Shown one piece after another: positions 11,619 to 20,827 of a DNA stretch of 64,000 bases. Made by a program: the position numbers and the translations under genes. Source of the stretch: Sphaerotilus natans. GTDB lineage: Bacteria; Pseudomonadota; Gammaproteobacteria; Burkholderiales; Burkholderiaceae_C. The stretch is taken from NCBI RefSeq assembly GCF_900156335.1, contig NZ_FTMZ01000022.1, forward strand, positions 1 through 64,000, read 5' to 3'. How positions within the stretch are numbered: position 1 is the first letter of the stretch; every line of letters begins with the position of its first letter. Under the pieces are notes generated by a model. The model was not told the origin of the DNA and made no database searches. It worked only from the letters and a program-made list of their open reading frames with translations.

Positions 11619-12365
11619 TCAGGCCCCGGCGGGGGTGCCAGCCGCGGCCAGCGCCGCGCGCTGCAGCGCGATCAGCTCGCGGATGCCCTTGTCGGCCAGG
11701 CCGATCAGGCGGTCCATCTCCTCGCGGCTGAAGGGCACGCCCTCGGCGGTGCCCTGCACCTCGACGAAGCCGCCCGAGCCGGTCATCACCACGTTCATGT
11801 CGGTGTCGCAGGCCGAGTCCTCGACGTATTCGAGGTCGAGCAGCGCCGCGCCGTCGAGCAGGCCGACCGAGATCGCCGCCACATGGTCGCGGATCGGCGT
11901 CTCGGCCAGCAGGCCCTGCGCCAGCAGCTTCGACACCGCGTCATGGGCCGCGACGAAGGCGCCGGTGATCGAGGCGGTGCGGGTGCCGCCGTCGGCCTGC
12001 AGCACGTCGCAGTCGATGGTGATGGTGCGCTCGCCCAGCATCTTCAGGTCGAAGACGCTGCGCAGCGAGCGGCCGATCAGGCGCTGGATCTCCTGCGTGC
12101 GGCCGGTCTGCTTGCCCTTGGCCGCCTCGCGGCTGGAGCGGGTGTGGGTGGCGCGCGGCAGCATGCCGTACTCGGCGGTGACCCAGCCTTCGCCCGAGCC
12201 CTTCTTGTGCGGCGGCACGCGCTCCTCGACCGAGGCGGTGCACAGCACGCGGGTGTCGCCGAACTCGATCAGCACCGAGCCTTCGGCGTGCCGGGTGTAG
12301 CCGCGGGTGATGCGCACGGGGCGCAGCGCGTCGGGGGCGCGGTCGAGGGGGCGGGAGGTGGTCAT
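11619..12365 (-). CDS. rph: Ribonuclease PH
   Basis: A 248-residue phosphorolytic 3'-5' exoribonuclease that trims tRNA precursors. RxTRG-like [19 protein letters not shown], the [15 protein letters not shown] segment and the phosphate-binding [12 protein letters not shown] region are intact. The ATG at 12365 is used; an in-frame start 18 codons earlier lies within an intergenic palindromic repeat and is unlikely. Confidence 0.96.
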   Translation of the reverse strand: MTTSRPLDRAPDALRPVRITRGYTRHAEGSVLIEFGDTRVLCTASVEERVPPHKKGSGEGWVTAEYGMLPRATHTRSSREAAKGKQTGRTQEIQRLIGRSLRSVFDLKMLGERTITIDCDVLQADGGTRTASITGAFVAAHDAVSKLLAQGLLAETPIRDHVAAISVGLLDGAALLDLEYVEDSACDTDMNVVMTGSGGFVEVQGTAEGVPFSREEMDRLIGLADKGIRELIALQRAALAAAGTPAGA

Positions 12366-12393
12366 GGGGTCAGTCCTGGACGGGGCGGGCGGT

Positions 12394-12424
12394 GCGTGGG
12401 TGCCCGCCTGCGCGGGCATGACGA
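12394..12424. repeat. Intergenic palindromic repeat (REP-like)
   Basis: Centre tgcccgcctgcgcgggca at 12401-12418 has 7-bp arms and a 4-nt loop, in the context gtgggtgcccgcc...gggcatgac. Units of this kind are dispersed between genes in many Burkholderiales. I saw no second full copy in this window. It lies between rph and the phosphatase gene. Confidence 0.55.
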
Positions 12425-12479
12425 ACGCCGAGGGAATGAAAAGAAAGGGAGAGAAGGAAAACGGGGCAGGGGCTGGCCG

Positions 12480-13403
12480 CTAGCCACGCTTCTGCGCGGT
12501 GCGGCGGATCGCCTCGTTGATCTCGCGGATCGAGCGCTCGATCTCCTCGTCGTCGAGCAGGTCGGCCGCCTCCTGGCCGGGGCCGTGGCCGGCCTGGATG
12601 GTCGACTCGAACATGTCGTCGCCGAGCGCGGCGGTCTCGATGCCGGCCAGGGTGTCCTCGTCGTCGTTCTCGGAGGCTTCCCACTCGACGGCGATGACGG
12701 TGACGTTGTCGCTCTTGTCGCCGGCGGTGCGCAGCGCCAGTTCCACCAGCTCGGGCACCGACTCGCCGATCGGCGCGGCGGCCAGCTCCCGGGTGATGGT
12801 GGCGTCGTCGATCACGCCCCAGAGACCGTCCGAGCAGAGCATGACCCGGTCGCCCGGCTGCAGCGTCACCGGCCCGACGATGTCGATCACTGGCTTGCCC
12901 GGGCTGCCCAGACAGGTGAACAGCACGTTGCGGTTGACCTTGTCGCCCAGCGGCACGATGCCGGTGAGCGTCTCCTGCAGCTCGGAGTAGGAGTGGTCGC
13001 GGGTGCGCGCGATCAGCCGGCCGTCGCGCACCAGGTACAGGCGCGAGTCGCCGCAGTGTGCCCACCAGGCCTCGCGGCCTTGCAGGAGGCAGGCCACCAG
13101 CGTGGTGCGCGGGGTGTCGAGCAGCGCGCGCTCGACCGCGTAGCGCAGCAGCTGGTGGTGGCCGGCCAGGATGCCCTCGCTCAGAAAGCGCTTCGGATCC
13201 TTCAGCGTCGGCCGCGCCTCCTGCTGGAACTGGGCCGCCAGCGTCTGCAGCGACAGCTGCGAGGCGACCTCGCCTTCGGGGTGGCCGCCCATGCCGTCGG
13301 CCAGCGCGAACAGGCCCGAGTCCCGCGTGTAGCAGTAGCCCATGCGGTCCTCGTTCTTCTCGCGGCCGCCGCGGCGGCTGATCTGGTAGACGGAAAAGCG
13401 CAT
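12480..13403 (-). CDS. PP2C-family protein phosphatase
   Basis: A 307-residue Mg/Mn-dependent Ser/Thr phosphatase. PP2C motifs are visible: REKNEDRMGY (metal-binding Asp), LFALADGMGGHPEGE, WWAHCGDSRLYLVRDG, LGS, MLCSDGLWGVIDD and DNVTVIAVEW. The last ~60 residues are acidic and then basic and variable. The gene lies 76 bp downstream of a Ser/Thr kinase gene on the same strand, so it probably reverses that kinase. Targets are unknown. Confidence 0.93.
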   Translation of the reverse strand: MRFSVYQISRRGGREKNEDRMGYCYTRDSGLFALADGMGGHPEGEVASQLSLQTLAAQFQQEARPTLKDPKRFLSEGILAGHHQLLRYAVERALLDTPRTTLVACLLQGREAWWAHCGDSRLYLVRDGRLIARTRDHSYSELQETLTGIVPLGDKVNRNVLFTCLGSPGKPVIDIVGPVTLQPGDRVMLCSDGLWGVIDDATITRELAAAPIGESVPELVELALRTAGDKSDNVTVIAVEWEASENDDEDTLAGIETAALGDDMFESTIQAGHGPGQEAADLLDDEEIERSIREINEAIRRTAQKRG

Positions 13404-13479
13404 GGACAGGGATTCCGGGCGTCGAGCGGTGTCGTGAGGAGGGCAGCGGGAAGGGCTGTGCAGGACGGCGCGGCCGTGC

Positions 13480-14451
13480 TCAGGCCTTCGCGCCGGACTT
13501 GATGTTCTCGAGCTGCAGCTTGAGACGCTCGCTGAAGCTCAGCTTGGTGTAGCGCCGCTCGGTCTCGCGCGAGAGCTCCTTCTGCAGCGCGAACACGCTC
13601 TGCGGCCGCGCCAGCGGGTCGAGCGACATGCACCACTCGGTCACCTCGATCAGGTTGTCCGAGTAGACATTGCGCAGCCGCGACAGCGACAGGTTCAGCC
13701 GGTCCTTCTCGATGCGTTGCGGCGCGTCGTTGGGCGGATAGCCCTGCATGCAGGCGTAGATGCACGCGCCGATGGCGTAGATGTCGGTCCAGGGCCCGAG
13801 GCTGCCGTCGCGGCGGTACATCTCCGGCGCGGCGAAGCCCGGCGTGTACATCGGCCGGATGAAGTTGCCTTCCTTGGACAGCACCTCGCGCGCGGCACCG
13901 AAGTCCAGCATCACCGCCTTGTTGTCGTTGGTGATGAAGATGTTGGCCGGCTTGATGTCCAGGTGCAGCATCTTGTGCTGGTGCACGATGCGCAGGCCGC
14001 GCAGGATCTCGTCGAAGAGGCTGCGGATCGTGCTCTCGCGGAAGACCTTGTCACGCTTCAGGTCGCGGGCGGTGACGATGAAGTCCTGCAGCGTGTCGCC
14101 CTGCAGGTAGTTCATCACCATGTAGACCGTCTCGTTCTCGCGGAAGAAGTTCAGCACCGAGACCACGCTCGGATGGCTGATCTGCGCGAGACTGCGGCCT
14201 TCCTCGAAGAAGCTCTTCAGGCCCAGGCGATAGAGCGGCTGCTTGTCCGGCTTGACGCGCGGGATCAGCTCGCCCGGAGCACGCTCGGCGAGGGATGACG
14301 GCAGGTACTCCTTCAGTGCCACCAGCCGACGCTCGGCGTCCTCGGCCAGATAGACCACCCCGAAACCACCCGCCGCCAGCTTTCGAATGACCTGGTAGCC
14401 TCCGACCACCGTGCCAGGCGGCAGCGGGGCGGGTTTCTGAGGCTTTGACAT
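13480..14451 (-). CDS. Ser/Thr protein kinase (non-RD, HLD variant)
   Basis: A 323-residue soluble kinase. It has a glycine-rich loop (LAAGGFGVVYLA), catalytic lysine K47 (VALKEYLP), catalytic loop HLDIKPANI (163-171) with Leu in place of the usual Arg, DFG at 183-185 and APE as FAAPEMY. The missing Arg makes it a non-RD kinase, usually meaning no dependence on activation-loop phosphorylation. No membrane segment or sensor domain is seen. It sits 29 bp from divergent yicC and upstream of PP2C and rph. Confidence 0.92.
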   Translation of the reverse strand: MSKPQKPAPLPPGTVVGGYQVIRKLAAGGFGVVYLAEDAERRLVALKEYLPSSLAERAPGELIPRVKPDKQPLYRLGLKSFFEEGRSLAQISHPSVVSVLNFFRENETVYMVMNYLQGDTLQDFIVTARDLKRDKVFRESTIRSLFDEILRGLRIVHQHKMLHLDIKPANIFITNDNKAVMLDFGAAREVLSKEGNFIRPMYTPGFAAPEMYRRDGSLGPWTDIYAIGACIYACMQGYPPNDAPQRIEKDRLNLSLSRLRNVYSDNLIEVTEWCMSLDPLARPQSVFALQKELSRETERRYTKLSFSERLKLQLENIKSGAKA

Positions 14452-14480
14452 AATCGTGTTTTGCTTGGGCGAAGTCCGCG

Positions 14481-15401
14481 ATGCCAGTTTACAGCATGAC
14501 CGGTTATGCCAGTGCCAGCGCCGGCACCGGCCCTGACACCGGGGAAAACACCGAATCCACCGCCGTCCGCGCCGGTACCGTGACGGTCGAGCTGCGCTCG
14601 GTCAACAGCCGTTTTCTCGATCTGACGCTGCGTCTGCCTGACGAGCTGCGCGCGCTCGAGCCGGGCTTGCGCGAGCAGCTCACGCAGGCCTTCAAGCGCG
14701 GCAAGATCGAGCTGCGCCTGCACGGCGAGCGCGCCGACACCGAGGTGCGCCCGCCCGCGGCCGAGCAGCTCGCCCGGCTGGGCATGCTGCAGTCGGCGGT
14801 GCTGGCGGCGCTGCCGCAGTCCGCGCCGATGAGCGTGCAGGAGGCGCTGGCCTGGTGCCGCTCGACCGCGCCGGCGCCGGTGCTCGACGAGGCCACGACC
14901 GAGGCGGCCCGGCTGTGCGTGGTGCGGCTGCGCGAGGCGCGGGCCCGCGAGGGCGAGCGCCTGGTCGCCATCCTGATGGAGCGGGTCGAGGCGCTGCGCG
15001 CCCTGGCCGCGCAGGCTGCTCCGCTGGTGCCGCAGGTGGTCGAGCGCCAGCGCCAGCGCTTCCTCGAACGCTGGAACGAGGCGCTGGCCGCTGCCGGGGC
15101 CTCGCAGGGCGTGCCGGCCGAGGCGCTGGCCGAGCGGGCGATGTCGGAGGCCGCGGCCTTCGCGATCCGCATCGACGTCGCCGAGGAGCTGGGCCGGCTG
15201 CAGTCCCACCTCGACGAGATCGCCCGGCTGCTGCGCCAGGGCGGCGAGCTGGGCAAGCGGCTCGACTTCCTGATCCAGGAGCTGCACCGCGAGGCCAACA
15301 CGCTCGGCTCGAAGTCCGCCGCGCTCGAGCTCACCCGCATCTCGGTCGAGATGAAGGTCGCCATCGAGCAGATGCGCGAGCAGGTCCAGAACATCGAATG
15401 A
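14481..15401 (+). CDS. yicC: YicC family endoribonuclease
   Basis: A 306-residue YicC/YloC protein. The N-terminal MTGYASASA and [22 protein letters not shown] match the family, as does the C-terminal [23 protein letters not shown]. coli YicC is an endoribonuclease implicated in small RNA turnover. Compared with many members it carries a short Gly/Thr-rich insert after residue 12. Its stop overlaps the gmk start (ATGA), a conserved pairing. Confidence 0.94.
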   Translation: MPVYSMTGYASASAGTGPDTGENTESTAVRAGTVTVELRSVNSRFLDLTLRLPDELRALEPGLREQLTQAFKRGKIELRLHGERADTEVRPPAAEQLARLGMLQSAVLAALPQSAPMSVQEALAWCRSTAPAPVLDEATTEAARLCVVRLREARAREGERLVAILMERVEALRALAAQAAPLVPQVVERQRQRFLERWNEALAAAGASQGVPAEALAERAMSEAAAFAIRIDVAEELGRLQSHLDEIARLLRQGGELGKRLDFLIQELHREANTLGSKSAALELTRISVEMKVAIEQMREQVQNIE

Positions 15402-16069
15402 GTGCCAACAACTCCGCCATGAACACGCCGAATCCCGCCGCCGTGCAGCCTGACTATCCGGGCAACCTGTATGTCGTCTCCGCCCCGAGCGGTGCCGGCA
15501 AGTCCAGCCTGGTCAAGGCGCTGCTCGAGCTCGACGCCCGGCTGATGGTGTCGGTCTCGCACACCACCCGCGCGCCGCGCGGCCAGGAGCAGCACGGCCG
15601 CGAGTACTGGTTCGTCGGCCAGGACGAGTTCCAGGCCATGATCGACCGCGGCGACTTCTTCGAGTGGGCGCAGGTGCACGGCAACCGCTACGGCACCTCG
15701 CGCGCCGCCATCGAGCGTCGCCTGCAGGCCGGCGAGGATGTGGTGCTGGAGATCGACTTCCAGGGCGCGCTGCAGATCAAGCAGATCTTCCCGGCCGCGG
15801 TGCTGATCTTCATCCTGCCGCCGTCGTGGGAGGAGCTGCTGCAGCGCCTGCGCCGCCGCGGCGAGGACACGTCCGAGGTCATCGAGCAGCGCATGATCAA
15901 CGCCCGGCATGAGGTCGCGCAGGCGCGCCACTTCGACTACATCGTCGTCAACGCGCTGTTCGACACGGCGCTGTTCGACCTCAAGACCATCGTGCACGCC
16001 CAGCGGCTAAAATACTCGACCCAGCGTCGCAGCCGTCCGGCTGTCTTCGACGCCCTCCAACTCTCCTGA
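15398..16069 (+). CDS. gmk: Guanylate kinase
   Basis: A 223-residue enzyme that phosphorylates GMP to GDP. The P-loop is [11 protein letters not shown]; the GMP-binding region includes [19 protein letters not shown] and [13 protein letters not shown]. The N-terminal 20 residues are a variable extension; an ATG at 15419 would remove seven. Coupled to yicC and followed by rpoZ and spoT, which links GTP supply to the (p)ppGpp genes. Confidence 0.96.
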   Translation: MSANNSAMNTPNPAAVQPDYPGNLYVVSAPSGAGKSSLVKALLELDARLMVSVSHTTRAPRGQEQHGREYWFVGQDEFQAMIDRGDFFEWAQVHGNRYGTSRAAIERRLQAGEDVVLEIDFQGALQIKQIFPAAVLIFILPPSWEELLQRLRRRGEDTSEVIEQRMINARHEVAQARHFDYIVVNALFDTALFDLKTIVHAQRLKYSTQRRSRPAVFDALQLS

Positions 16070-16091
16070 ACTGCGGAAGAAAAGACCCACC

Positions 16092-16295
16092 ATGGCACGC
16101 ATCACCGTCGAAGACTGTCTGCAGAAGATCCCCAACCGCTTCCAGCTGGTGCTGGCGGCCACCTACCGCGCCCGCATGCTCAGCCAGGGCCATGCGCCGA
16201 AGGTCGAGACCAAGAACAAGCCGGGCGTGACCGCGCTGCGCGAGATCGCCGCCGGCCAGGTCGGCGTCGAGATGCTGCGCAAGGTGCCGACCTGA
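16092..16295 (+). CDS. rpoZ: RNA polymerase omega subunit
   Basis: A 67-residue omega subunit, starting [19 protein letters not shown], with the conserved AATYRARML and [17 protein letters not shown]. It helps assemble RNA polymerase and forms part of a ppGpp site. The length is normal for betaproteobacteria. It lies 22 bp after gmk and 61 bp before spoT, the usual order. Confidence 0.96.
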   Translation: MARITVEDCLQKIPNRFQLVLAATYRARMLSQGHAPKVETKNKPGVTALREIAAGQVGVEMLRKVPT

Positions 16296-16356
16296 TCGCC
16301 TGTCCGGCCTCCCGCCCGCGACGCCCGACGCGGCGCGGGACACGCTAGAGTGAGTC

Positions 16357-18792
16357 ATGGTGTCCCGTACTGCTGATGTCCTGCGTCGCATGTTCTTCCC
16401 GTCCTGGCGACGAACGGGAAGCAAGTCCGGATCGGGCGATCCGGAGCATGCCTCCGAGACCCTTCTTCCCGATGCCGAGGCTTCGCCGATCGCCGAGCCC
16501 GTCCGGCCCGAGGTCGCCGCGCGCCAGAAGCCGCGCGATCGCGCCGGCAAGCCGGTGATCGACGCGGTGCCGGGCGCACATGGCGCCAGCGCCGCCTCCT
16601 TCGCGGTGCTGACGGCCAAGCTCGACTACCTGGACGAGGCCGACGTGCGCCGCGTGCGTGAGGCCTACCGCTTCGCCGACGAGGCGCATCTGGGCCAGTT
16701 CCGCGCCAGCGGCGAGCCCTACATCACGCACCCCATCGCAGTGGCCGGCCTGTGCGCCGACTGGAAGCTCGACGTGCAGGCCATCATGGCCGCGCTGATG
16801 CACGACACGATGGAGGACTGCGGCATCACCAAGTCGGAAATGGTCGAGCGCTTCGGCGCGGCCACCGCCGACATCGTCGACGGCCTGACCAAGCTCGACA
16901 AGCTGCAGTTCTCGACCCGCGAGGAATCGCAGGCCGAATCCTTTCGCAAGATGCTGCTGGCGATGGCGCGCGACGTGCGCGTCATCCTGATCAAGCTCGC
17001 CGACCGCATGCACAACATGCGCACGATGGAGGCGATGGCGTCGAACAAGCGCGCCCGCATCGCGCGCGAGACGCTCGAGATCTACGCGCCGATCGCGCAC
17101 CGGCTCGGCCTGAACCAGTGCTATCGCGAGCTGCAGGAGACCTCGTTCCGTTTCCTGAGCCCCTGGCGCCATGCGGCGCTGTCGAAGGCGGTCGGCAAGG
17201 CCCGTGGCCACCGGCGCGACCTGGTCGAGCGGGTGCGCCAGGAGGTGGAGCTGGCGCTGACCCAGGCCGAGGTGCCCGCGCAGGTCTACGGCCGCGAAAA
17301 GACGGTTCATTCGATCTACACCAAGATGCGCGAGAAGCACCTGAGCTTCGCGCAGGTCAGCGACATCTTCGGCTTCCGGCTGGTGGTGGCGACGCTGCCC
17401 GAGTGCTATCTGGCGCTGGGCGTGCTGCACCAGCTCTACAAGCCGGTGCCGGGGCGCTTCAAGGACTACATCGCCATCCCGAAGGCCAACGGCTACCAGT
17501 CGCTGCACACCACCGTGGTCAGCCCGCTGGGCACCGCGATCGAGTTCCAGATCCGCACCGCCGCGATGCATGCGGTGGCCGAGGCCGGCATCGCCGCGCA
17601 CTGGATGTACAAGACCAGCCACGGCAGCGAGGCGCCCGACACCCGGCCCGACACCAAGCATCTGGGCACGATGTGGCTGCAGTCGCTGGTCGACATCCAG
17701 AGCGAGACGCGTGACTCGGCCGAGTTCCTCGAGCATGTGAAGATCGATCTGTTCCCCGAGTCGATCTACGTCTTCACGCCCAAGAGCAAGATCCTGGCGC
17801 TGCCGCGCGGCGCCACGCCGGTGGACTTCGCCTACGCGATCCACTCGCGCGTGGGCGATCACTGCGTGGCCGCGCGCGTCAACGGCGAGCCGGTGGCGCT
17901 GCGCACCGCGCTGTCCTCGGGCGATTCGGTCGAGATCATCACCGCGCCCTCGGCCCGGCCCAATCCGGCCTGGCTGAACTTCGTGCGCACCGGCAAGGCC
18001 CGTTCGAAGATCCGCCATCACCTGAAGAACATGGAGGCCGAGGAGTCCTACGATCTCGGCCTGAAGCTGCTGGCGCAGGCGCTGCGCACCGAGGGCCTGC
18101 CGCTGCCCGGCATCGACGACAGCGATCTCAGCGAGGCCGACGCGCAGCTCTGGCAGTCGCTGGTGCGCTGGAGCGGCAACCGCAACCGCCGCGAGCTGCT
18201 GATCGACGTCGGCCTGGGCCGAAAGATCGCGGTGATCGTCGCCAAGCGGCTGGCACGCCAGATGATCGAGCAAGGGCGTCGGCCCGACGCGGTCACGCTG
18301 TCGATGGGCCGCTACGCGGTCGACCATGAGGCGCCGACCCAGGGCACGATCGTCATCGACGGCAGCGAGAACGCGACGATCCAGCTCGCCACCTGCTGCC
18401 AGCCCATTCCGGGCGACCACATCGTCGGCTACCTCGGCCGCGGCGAGGGCCTCACGGTGCACACCGCCGAGTGCTCGGTCGGCAAACGGCTCTTCGAGCG
18501 CGATCCCGAGCGCTGGCTGGGCGTGGAATGGTCGGATCAGCCGGTGCGCGCCTTCCGCACCGCGGTCGGCGTGCTGGTGCGCAACGGCACCGGGGTGCTG
18601 GCCGAGATTGCCCAGGCGGTCAGTCAGGCCGAGGCCGACATTGCCCACATCGACATGGATCCGCACCGCGCCGGCGAGACCACCGAGCTGCGGCTGATGC
18701 TGGCGGTGCGCGACCGCCAGCATCTGGCGGATGTGCTGCGTGTGGTGCGACGCAGTCCGTCGGTGATGCGGGTGGCCCGCATCCGTCCCTGA
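16357..18792 (+). CDS. spoT: Bifunctional (p)ppGpp synthetase/hydrolase
   Basis: An 811-residue Rel/Spo protein controlling the stringent response. The HD hydrolase domain carries HPIAVAGL and LMHDTMEDCG; the synthetase domain has YGREKTVHSIYTKM and the FKDYIAIPKANGYQSLHT region. A TGS domain (VFTPKSKILALPRGATPVDFAY by region) and a C-terminal ACT domain follow. The N-terminal ~75 residues are a variable extension. It is convergent with greB, with 15 bp between stops. Confidence 0.96.
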   Translation: MVSRTADVLRRMFFPSWRRTGSKSGSGDPEHASETLLPDAEASPIAEPVRPEVAARQKPRDRAGKPVIDAVPGAHGASAASFAVLTAKLDYLDEADVRRVREAYRFADEAHLGQFRASGEPYITHPIAVAGLCADWKLDVQAIMAALMHDTMEDCGITKSEMVERFGAATADIVDGLTKLDKLQFSTREESQAESFRKMLLAMARDVRVILIKLADRMHNMRTMEAMASNKRARIARETLEIYAPIAHRLGLNQCYRELQETSFRFLSPWRHAALSKAVGKARGHRRDLVERVRQEVELALTQAEVPAQVYGREKTVHSIYTKMREKHLSFAQVSDIFGFRLVVATLPECYLALGVLHQLYKPVPGRFKDYIAIPKANGYQSLHTTVVSPLGTAIEFQIRTAAMHAVAEAGIAAHWMYKTSHGSEAPDTRPDTKHLGTMWLQSLVDIQSETRDSAEFLEHVKIDLFPESIYVFTPKSKILALPRGATPVDFAYAIHSRVGDHCVAARVNGEPVALRTALSSGDSVEIITAPSARPNPAWLNFVRTGKARSKIRHHLKNMEAEESYDLGLKLLAQALRTEGLPLPGIDDSDLSEADAQLWQSLVRWSGNRNRRELLIDVGLGRKIAVIVAKRLARQMIEQGRRPDAVTLSMGRYAVDHEAPTQGTIVIDGSENATIQLATCCQPIPGDHIVGYLGRGEGLTVHTAECSVGKRLFERDPERWLGVEWSDQPVRAFRTAVGVLVRNGTGVLAEIAQAVSQAEADIAHIDMDPHRAGETTELRLMLAVRDRQHLADVLRVVRRSPSVMRVARIRP

Positions 18793-18807
18793 GGCGGGCC
18801 CACGGCC

Positions 18808-19377
18808 TCAGGCCGGCTCGCCCGGGGCGGGATAGCGCACCTCGATCACCTCGAGGCGCTGCAGCCCCGCAGGGGTCATCAGCATCACCTCGTCGCCCTC
18901 GCGCGCCTTCAGCAGCGCCCGGGCGACCGGCGAGATCCAGCTGATCTCGCCGCGCAGGCTGTCGGACTCGTCGATGCCCTTGATGGTGACGGTGTGCTCC
19001 TGACCGGTGGTGTCGGCATAGGTCACCGTCGCACCGAAGAAGACCTGGTCGCGCCCGTGGTGCGCTGACGGATCGGCCACCTCCGCGATGTCGAGCCGGC
19101 GCGTCAGGTGCCGGATGCGCCGGTCGATTTCCCTCAGCCGTTTCTTCCCGTAGAGATAGTCCCCGTTTTCCGAGCGGTCGCCGTTCTTTGCGGCCCAGGA
19201 AACGGTTTCCACCACTTTCGGGCGCTCGACATCGAGCAGATTCATCAATTCGGCGCGCATCTGGCGATGGCCTTGCGGCGTCATGTAATTTCGTGTACCC
19301 GGAGGCAGCGGGGGCAATCCTTGAAACTCCTCGTCGTCGGCTGCATCTGAAGGGGGTGTGGCCGCTGGACGGGTCAT
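18808..19377 (-). CDS. greB: Transcription elongation factor GreB
   Basis: A 189-residue Gre factor that stimulates cleavage of backtracked RNA in RNA polymerase. Residues ~35-105 form the coiled coil with acidic tip (NGDRSENGDYLYGKKRLREI), followed by the FKBP-like C-terminal domain (ISWISPVARALLKAREGDEV). It is longer than E. coli GreB because of a ~25-residue acidic/Pro N-terminal extension. The ATG at 19377 has AGGAG 8 nt upstream, which decides against an earlier in-frame start. Confidence 0.94.
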   Translation of the reverse strand: MTRPAATPPSDAADDEEFQGLPPLPPGTRNYMTPQGHRQMRAELMNLLDVERPKVVETVSWAAKNGDRSENGDYLYGKKRLREIDRRIRHLTRRLDIAEVADPSAHHGRDQVFFGATVTYADTTGQEHTVTIKGIDESDSLRGEISWISPVARALLKAREGDEVMLMTPAGLQRLEVIEVRYPAPGEPA

Positions 19378-19423
19378 TGTTGTGGCTCCTGGTGTGATTT
19401 TTTGCACATGATCATTTTTTTCG

Positions 19424-19453
19424 ATTCATTTGGTACGATGCGTACCCATGAAT
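19424..19453. promoter_or_regulatory. Extended dyad operator between greB and the MerR-receiver gene
   Basis: A nested dyad: attcat (19424-19429), ggtacg (19432-19437), atg centre, cgtacc (19441-19446), atgaat (19448-19453). It lies in an AT-rich 282-bp intergenic region unlike its surroundings. MerR-type regulators bind such symmetric sites, so the adjacent gene product is a candidate ligand. Confidence 0.5.
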
Positions 19454-19659
19454 GAGGGGTTGTGTTGCAAATATTCCTCATACTGGATCTGCGCAATTCG
19501 TAATCGGGCGGCGAAATAAGTCACACTTTGAAACTTCCGGCGCTACAGCGGGGGAAGCCGCATGCCGATGACCCGGGCAAGCCGCAAATAGATGAGCTGG
19601 AGACTCGCGAACTCGGTCAGACGAGCTCGCCCGATCTGTGTTTTAGAGGGCCCCCTGCC

Positions 19660-20310
19660 ATGTCCCGTCCCCATTTTGCTCAAGATCCTCTGGACCCGCT
19701 CCTGACCACCCGTGAGGCCGCACTGCGGCTCGGCGTGTCGCTGCGCACCGTCCAGCTGTGGGTCGAGGCCGGCACGCTGCCGGCCGGTCGCACGCCAGGT
19801 GGCCATCGCCGCATCCGGCTGTCCGCGGTCGAGGCCTTGGCCCAGCGCAGCGGTCTGCGTCCTGCGGCGCCGACCTCGCTGTCGATGGCGGCTGCCGCCA
19901 ATGCACCGATCGATGTCCTGCTGATCGCCTCCAGCGTCGACCAGCTGCAGCTCTGGCAGGAGGTGCTGCAGCCTCTGGGCTCGAATGTGTCGCTGCGCGG
20001 CGCCAACAATGGCTACACCGGCCTGCTTCAGCTCGGTCGCAAGGCGCCGGACCTGCTGGTGACCGATCTGGCGATGCCTGACATCGACGGTTACGCGATG
20101 CTGCTGACGCTGTCCGGGCTGAACGAGTACGCTCCGCTCCGGGTGCTGGCGATTACCAGTCAGACGCCGCACCAGATCGCCGAACGCGGCGGTCTGCCCG
20201 ACCGGGTCCGCGTGATCCACCAGCCCGCGCCTGCGATCGCGGTGCGCGCCTGGGTGGAATCGGAGATGATCCGCATGGGCCGCAGCATGCATGCCGAAGG
20301 CATGCAGTGA
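19660..20310 (+). CDS. MerR-type HTH fused to an atypical receiver domain
   Basis: A 216-residue protein. Residues ~14-64 are a MerR/excisionase-like winged helix (LLTTREAALRLGVSLRT, then TPGGHRRIRLSAVEAL). Residues ~84-205 fold as a response-regulator receiver with D136 in LLVTDLAMPDIDGY. The usual N-terminal acidic pair is replaced (VLLIASSVD), and the conserved Lys before Pro is Gln (IHQPAP), so ordinary phosphorylation is doubtful. An upstream in-frame start would add 44 poorly conserved residues. Three two-component genes follow on the same strand. Confidence 0.82.
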   Translation: MSRPHFAQDPLDPLLTTREAALRLGVSLRTVQLWVEAGTLPAGRTPGGHRRIRLSAVEALAQRSGLRPAAPTSLSMAAAANAPIDVLLIASSVDQLQLWQEVLQPLGSNVSLRGANNGYTGLLQLGRKAPDLLVTDLAMPDIDGYAMLLTLSGLNEYAPLRVLAITSQTPHQIAERGGLPDRVRVIHQPAPAIAVRAWVESEMIRMGRSMHAEGMQ

Positions 20311-20366
20311 ACCTGTCCCCGGCAGGTGAGGGTCTGTGCCGACCTGCCGGGATCCCGAGAACGGAC

Positions 20367-20738
20367 ATGATTTCCAGCCGCATCCTGATCGTCGAGGACC
20401 AGATCGACATTCGCCGCTTCATCCGGATGACGCTGGAGATGACCGAGCATGAGCTGCACGAGGCGGCCGACGGTTCCCAGGCGCTGGCGCTGGCACATGA
20501 GCTGCGACCGGCCCTGGTGGTGCTGGATGTGATGCTGCCGGGATCGATCGACGGGCTCGAGGTGTGCCGGCGCCTGCGTGCCGATCCGGCGCAGGCGGGC
20601 GTGAAGGTGCTGCTGCTCAGCGCTCGCGGCCTGCCGGCCGATCTGCAGGCGGGCCGACGGGCTGGTGCGGATGCCTGTCTGGTCAAGCCGTGCAGCCCGA
20701 TCGAACTGCTCGAGCAGGTCGAGTCGATGCTGGGCTGA
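20367..20738 (+). CDS. Single-domain response regulator
   Basis: A 123-residue CheY-like receiver with no output domain. Acidic residues E10-D11 (ILIVEDQID), phosphoacceptor D54 (VVLDVMLPGSIDG) and Lys in CLVKPCSP are all present, so it should be phosphorylatable. The insertion GS before IDG is a small oddity. It starts 56 bp after the MerR-receiver gene and likely shares its transcript. It could relay phosphate to or from the kinase encoded 0.8 kb downstream. Confidence 0.88.
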   Translation: MISSRILIVEDQIDIRRFIRMTLEMTEHELHEAADGSQALALAHELRPALVVLDVMLPGSIDGLEVCRRLRADPAQAGVKVLLLSARGLPADLQAGRRAGADACLVKPCSPIELLEQVESMLG

Positions 20739-20827
20739 AGTTCTTTACAGCGCAGGCACGTGAGGCTGACGTCCGCGGTCGACGATACTTCATGCTCTCC
20801 GAGACTGCCCGTTCCTCCGACTCCCCC

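Noticed and set aside
12366-12419. N-terminal extension of RNase PH
   Set aside because: It translates the intergenic palindromic repeat; family alignments start at the ATG at 12365.
16345-18723. Long open frame antisense to spoT
   Set aside because: Arises from high GC at third codon positions; low-complexity Arg/His/Ala/Leu composition and no domain. The same holds for antisense frames to ftsK (31889-34411), ppc (43040-44356), hemX/hemY (46200-48689) and kinase-Usp (57915-59939).
19528-19659. 44-residue N-terminal extension of the MerR-receiver protein
   Set aside because: It has no similarity to the family and overlaps the promoter region; the ATG at 19660 lies just before the HTH.
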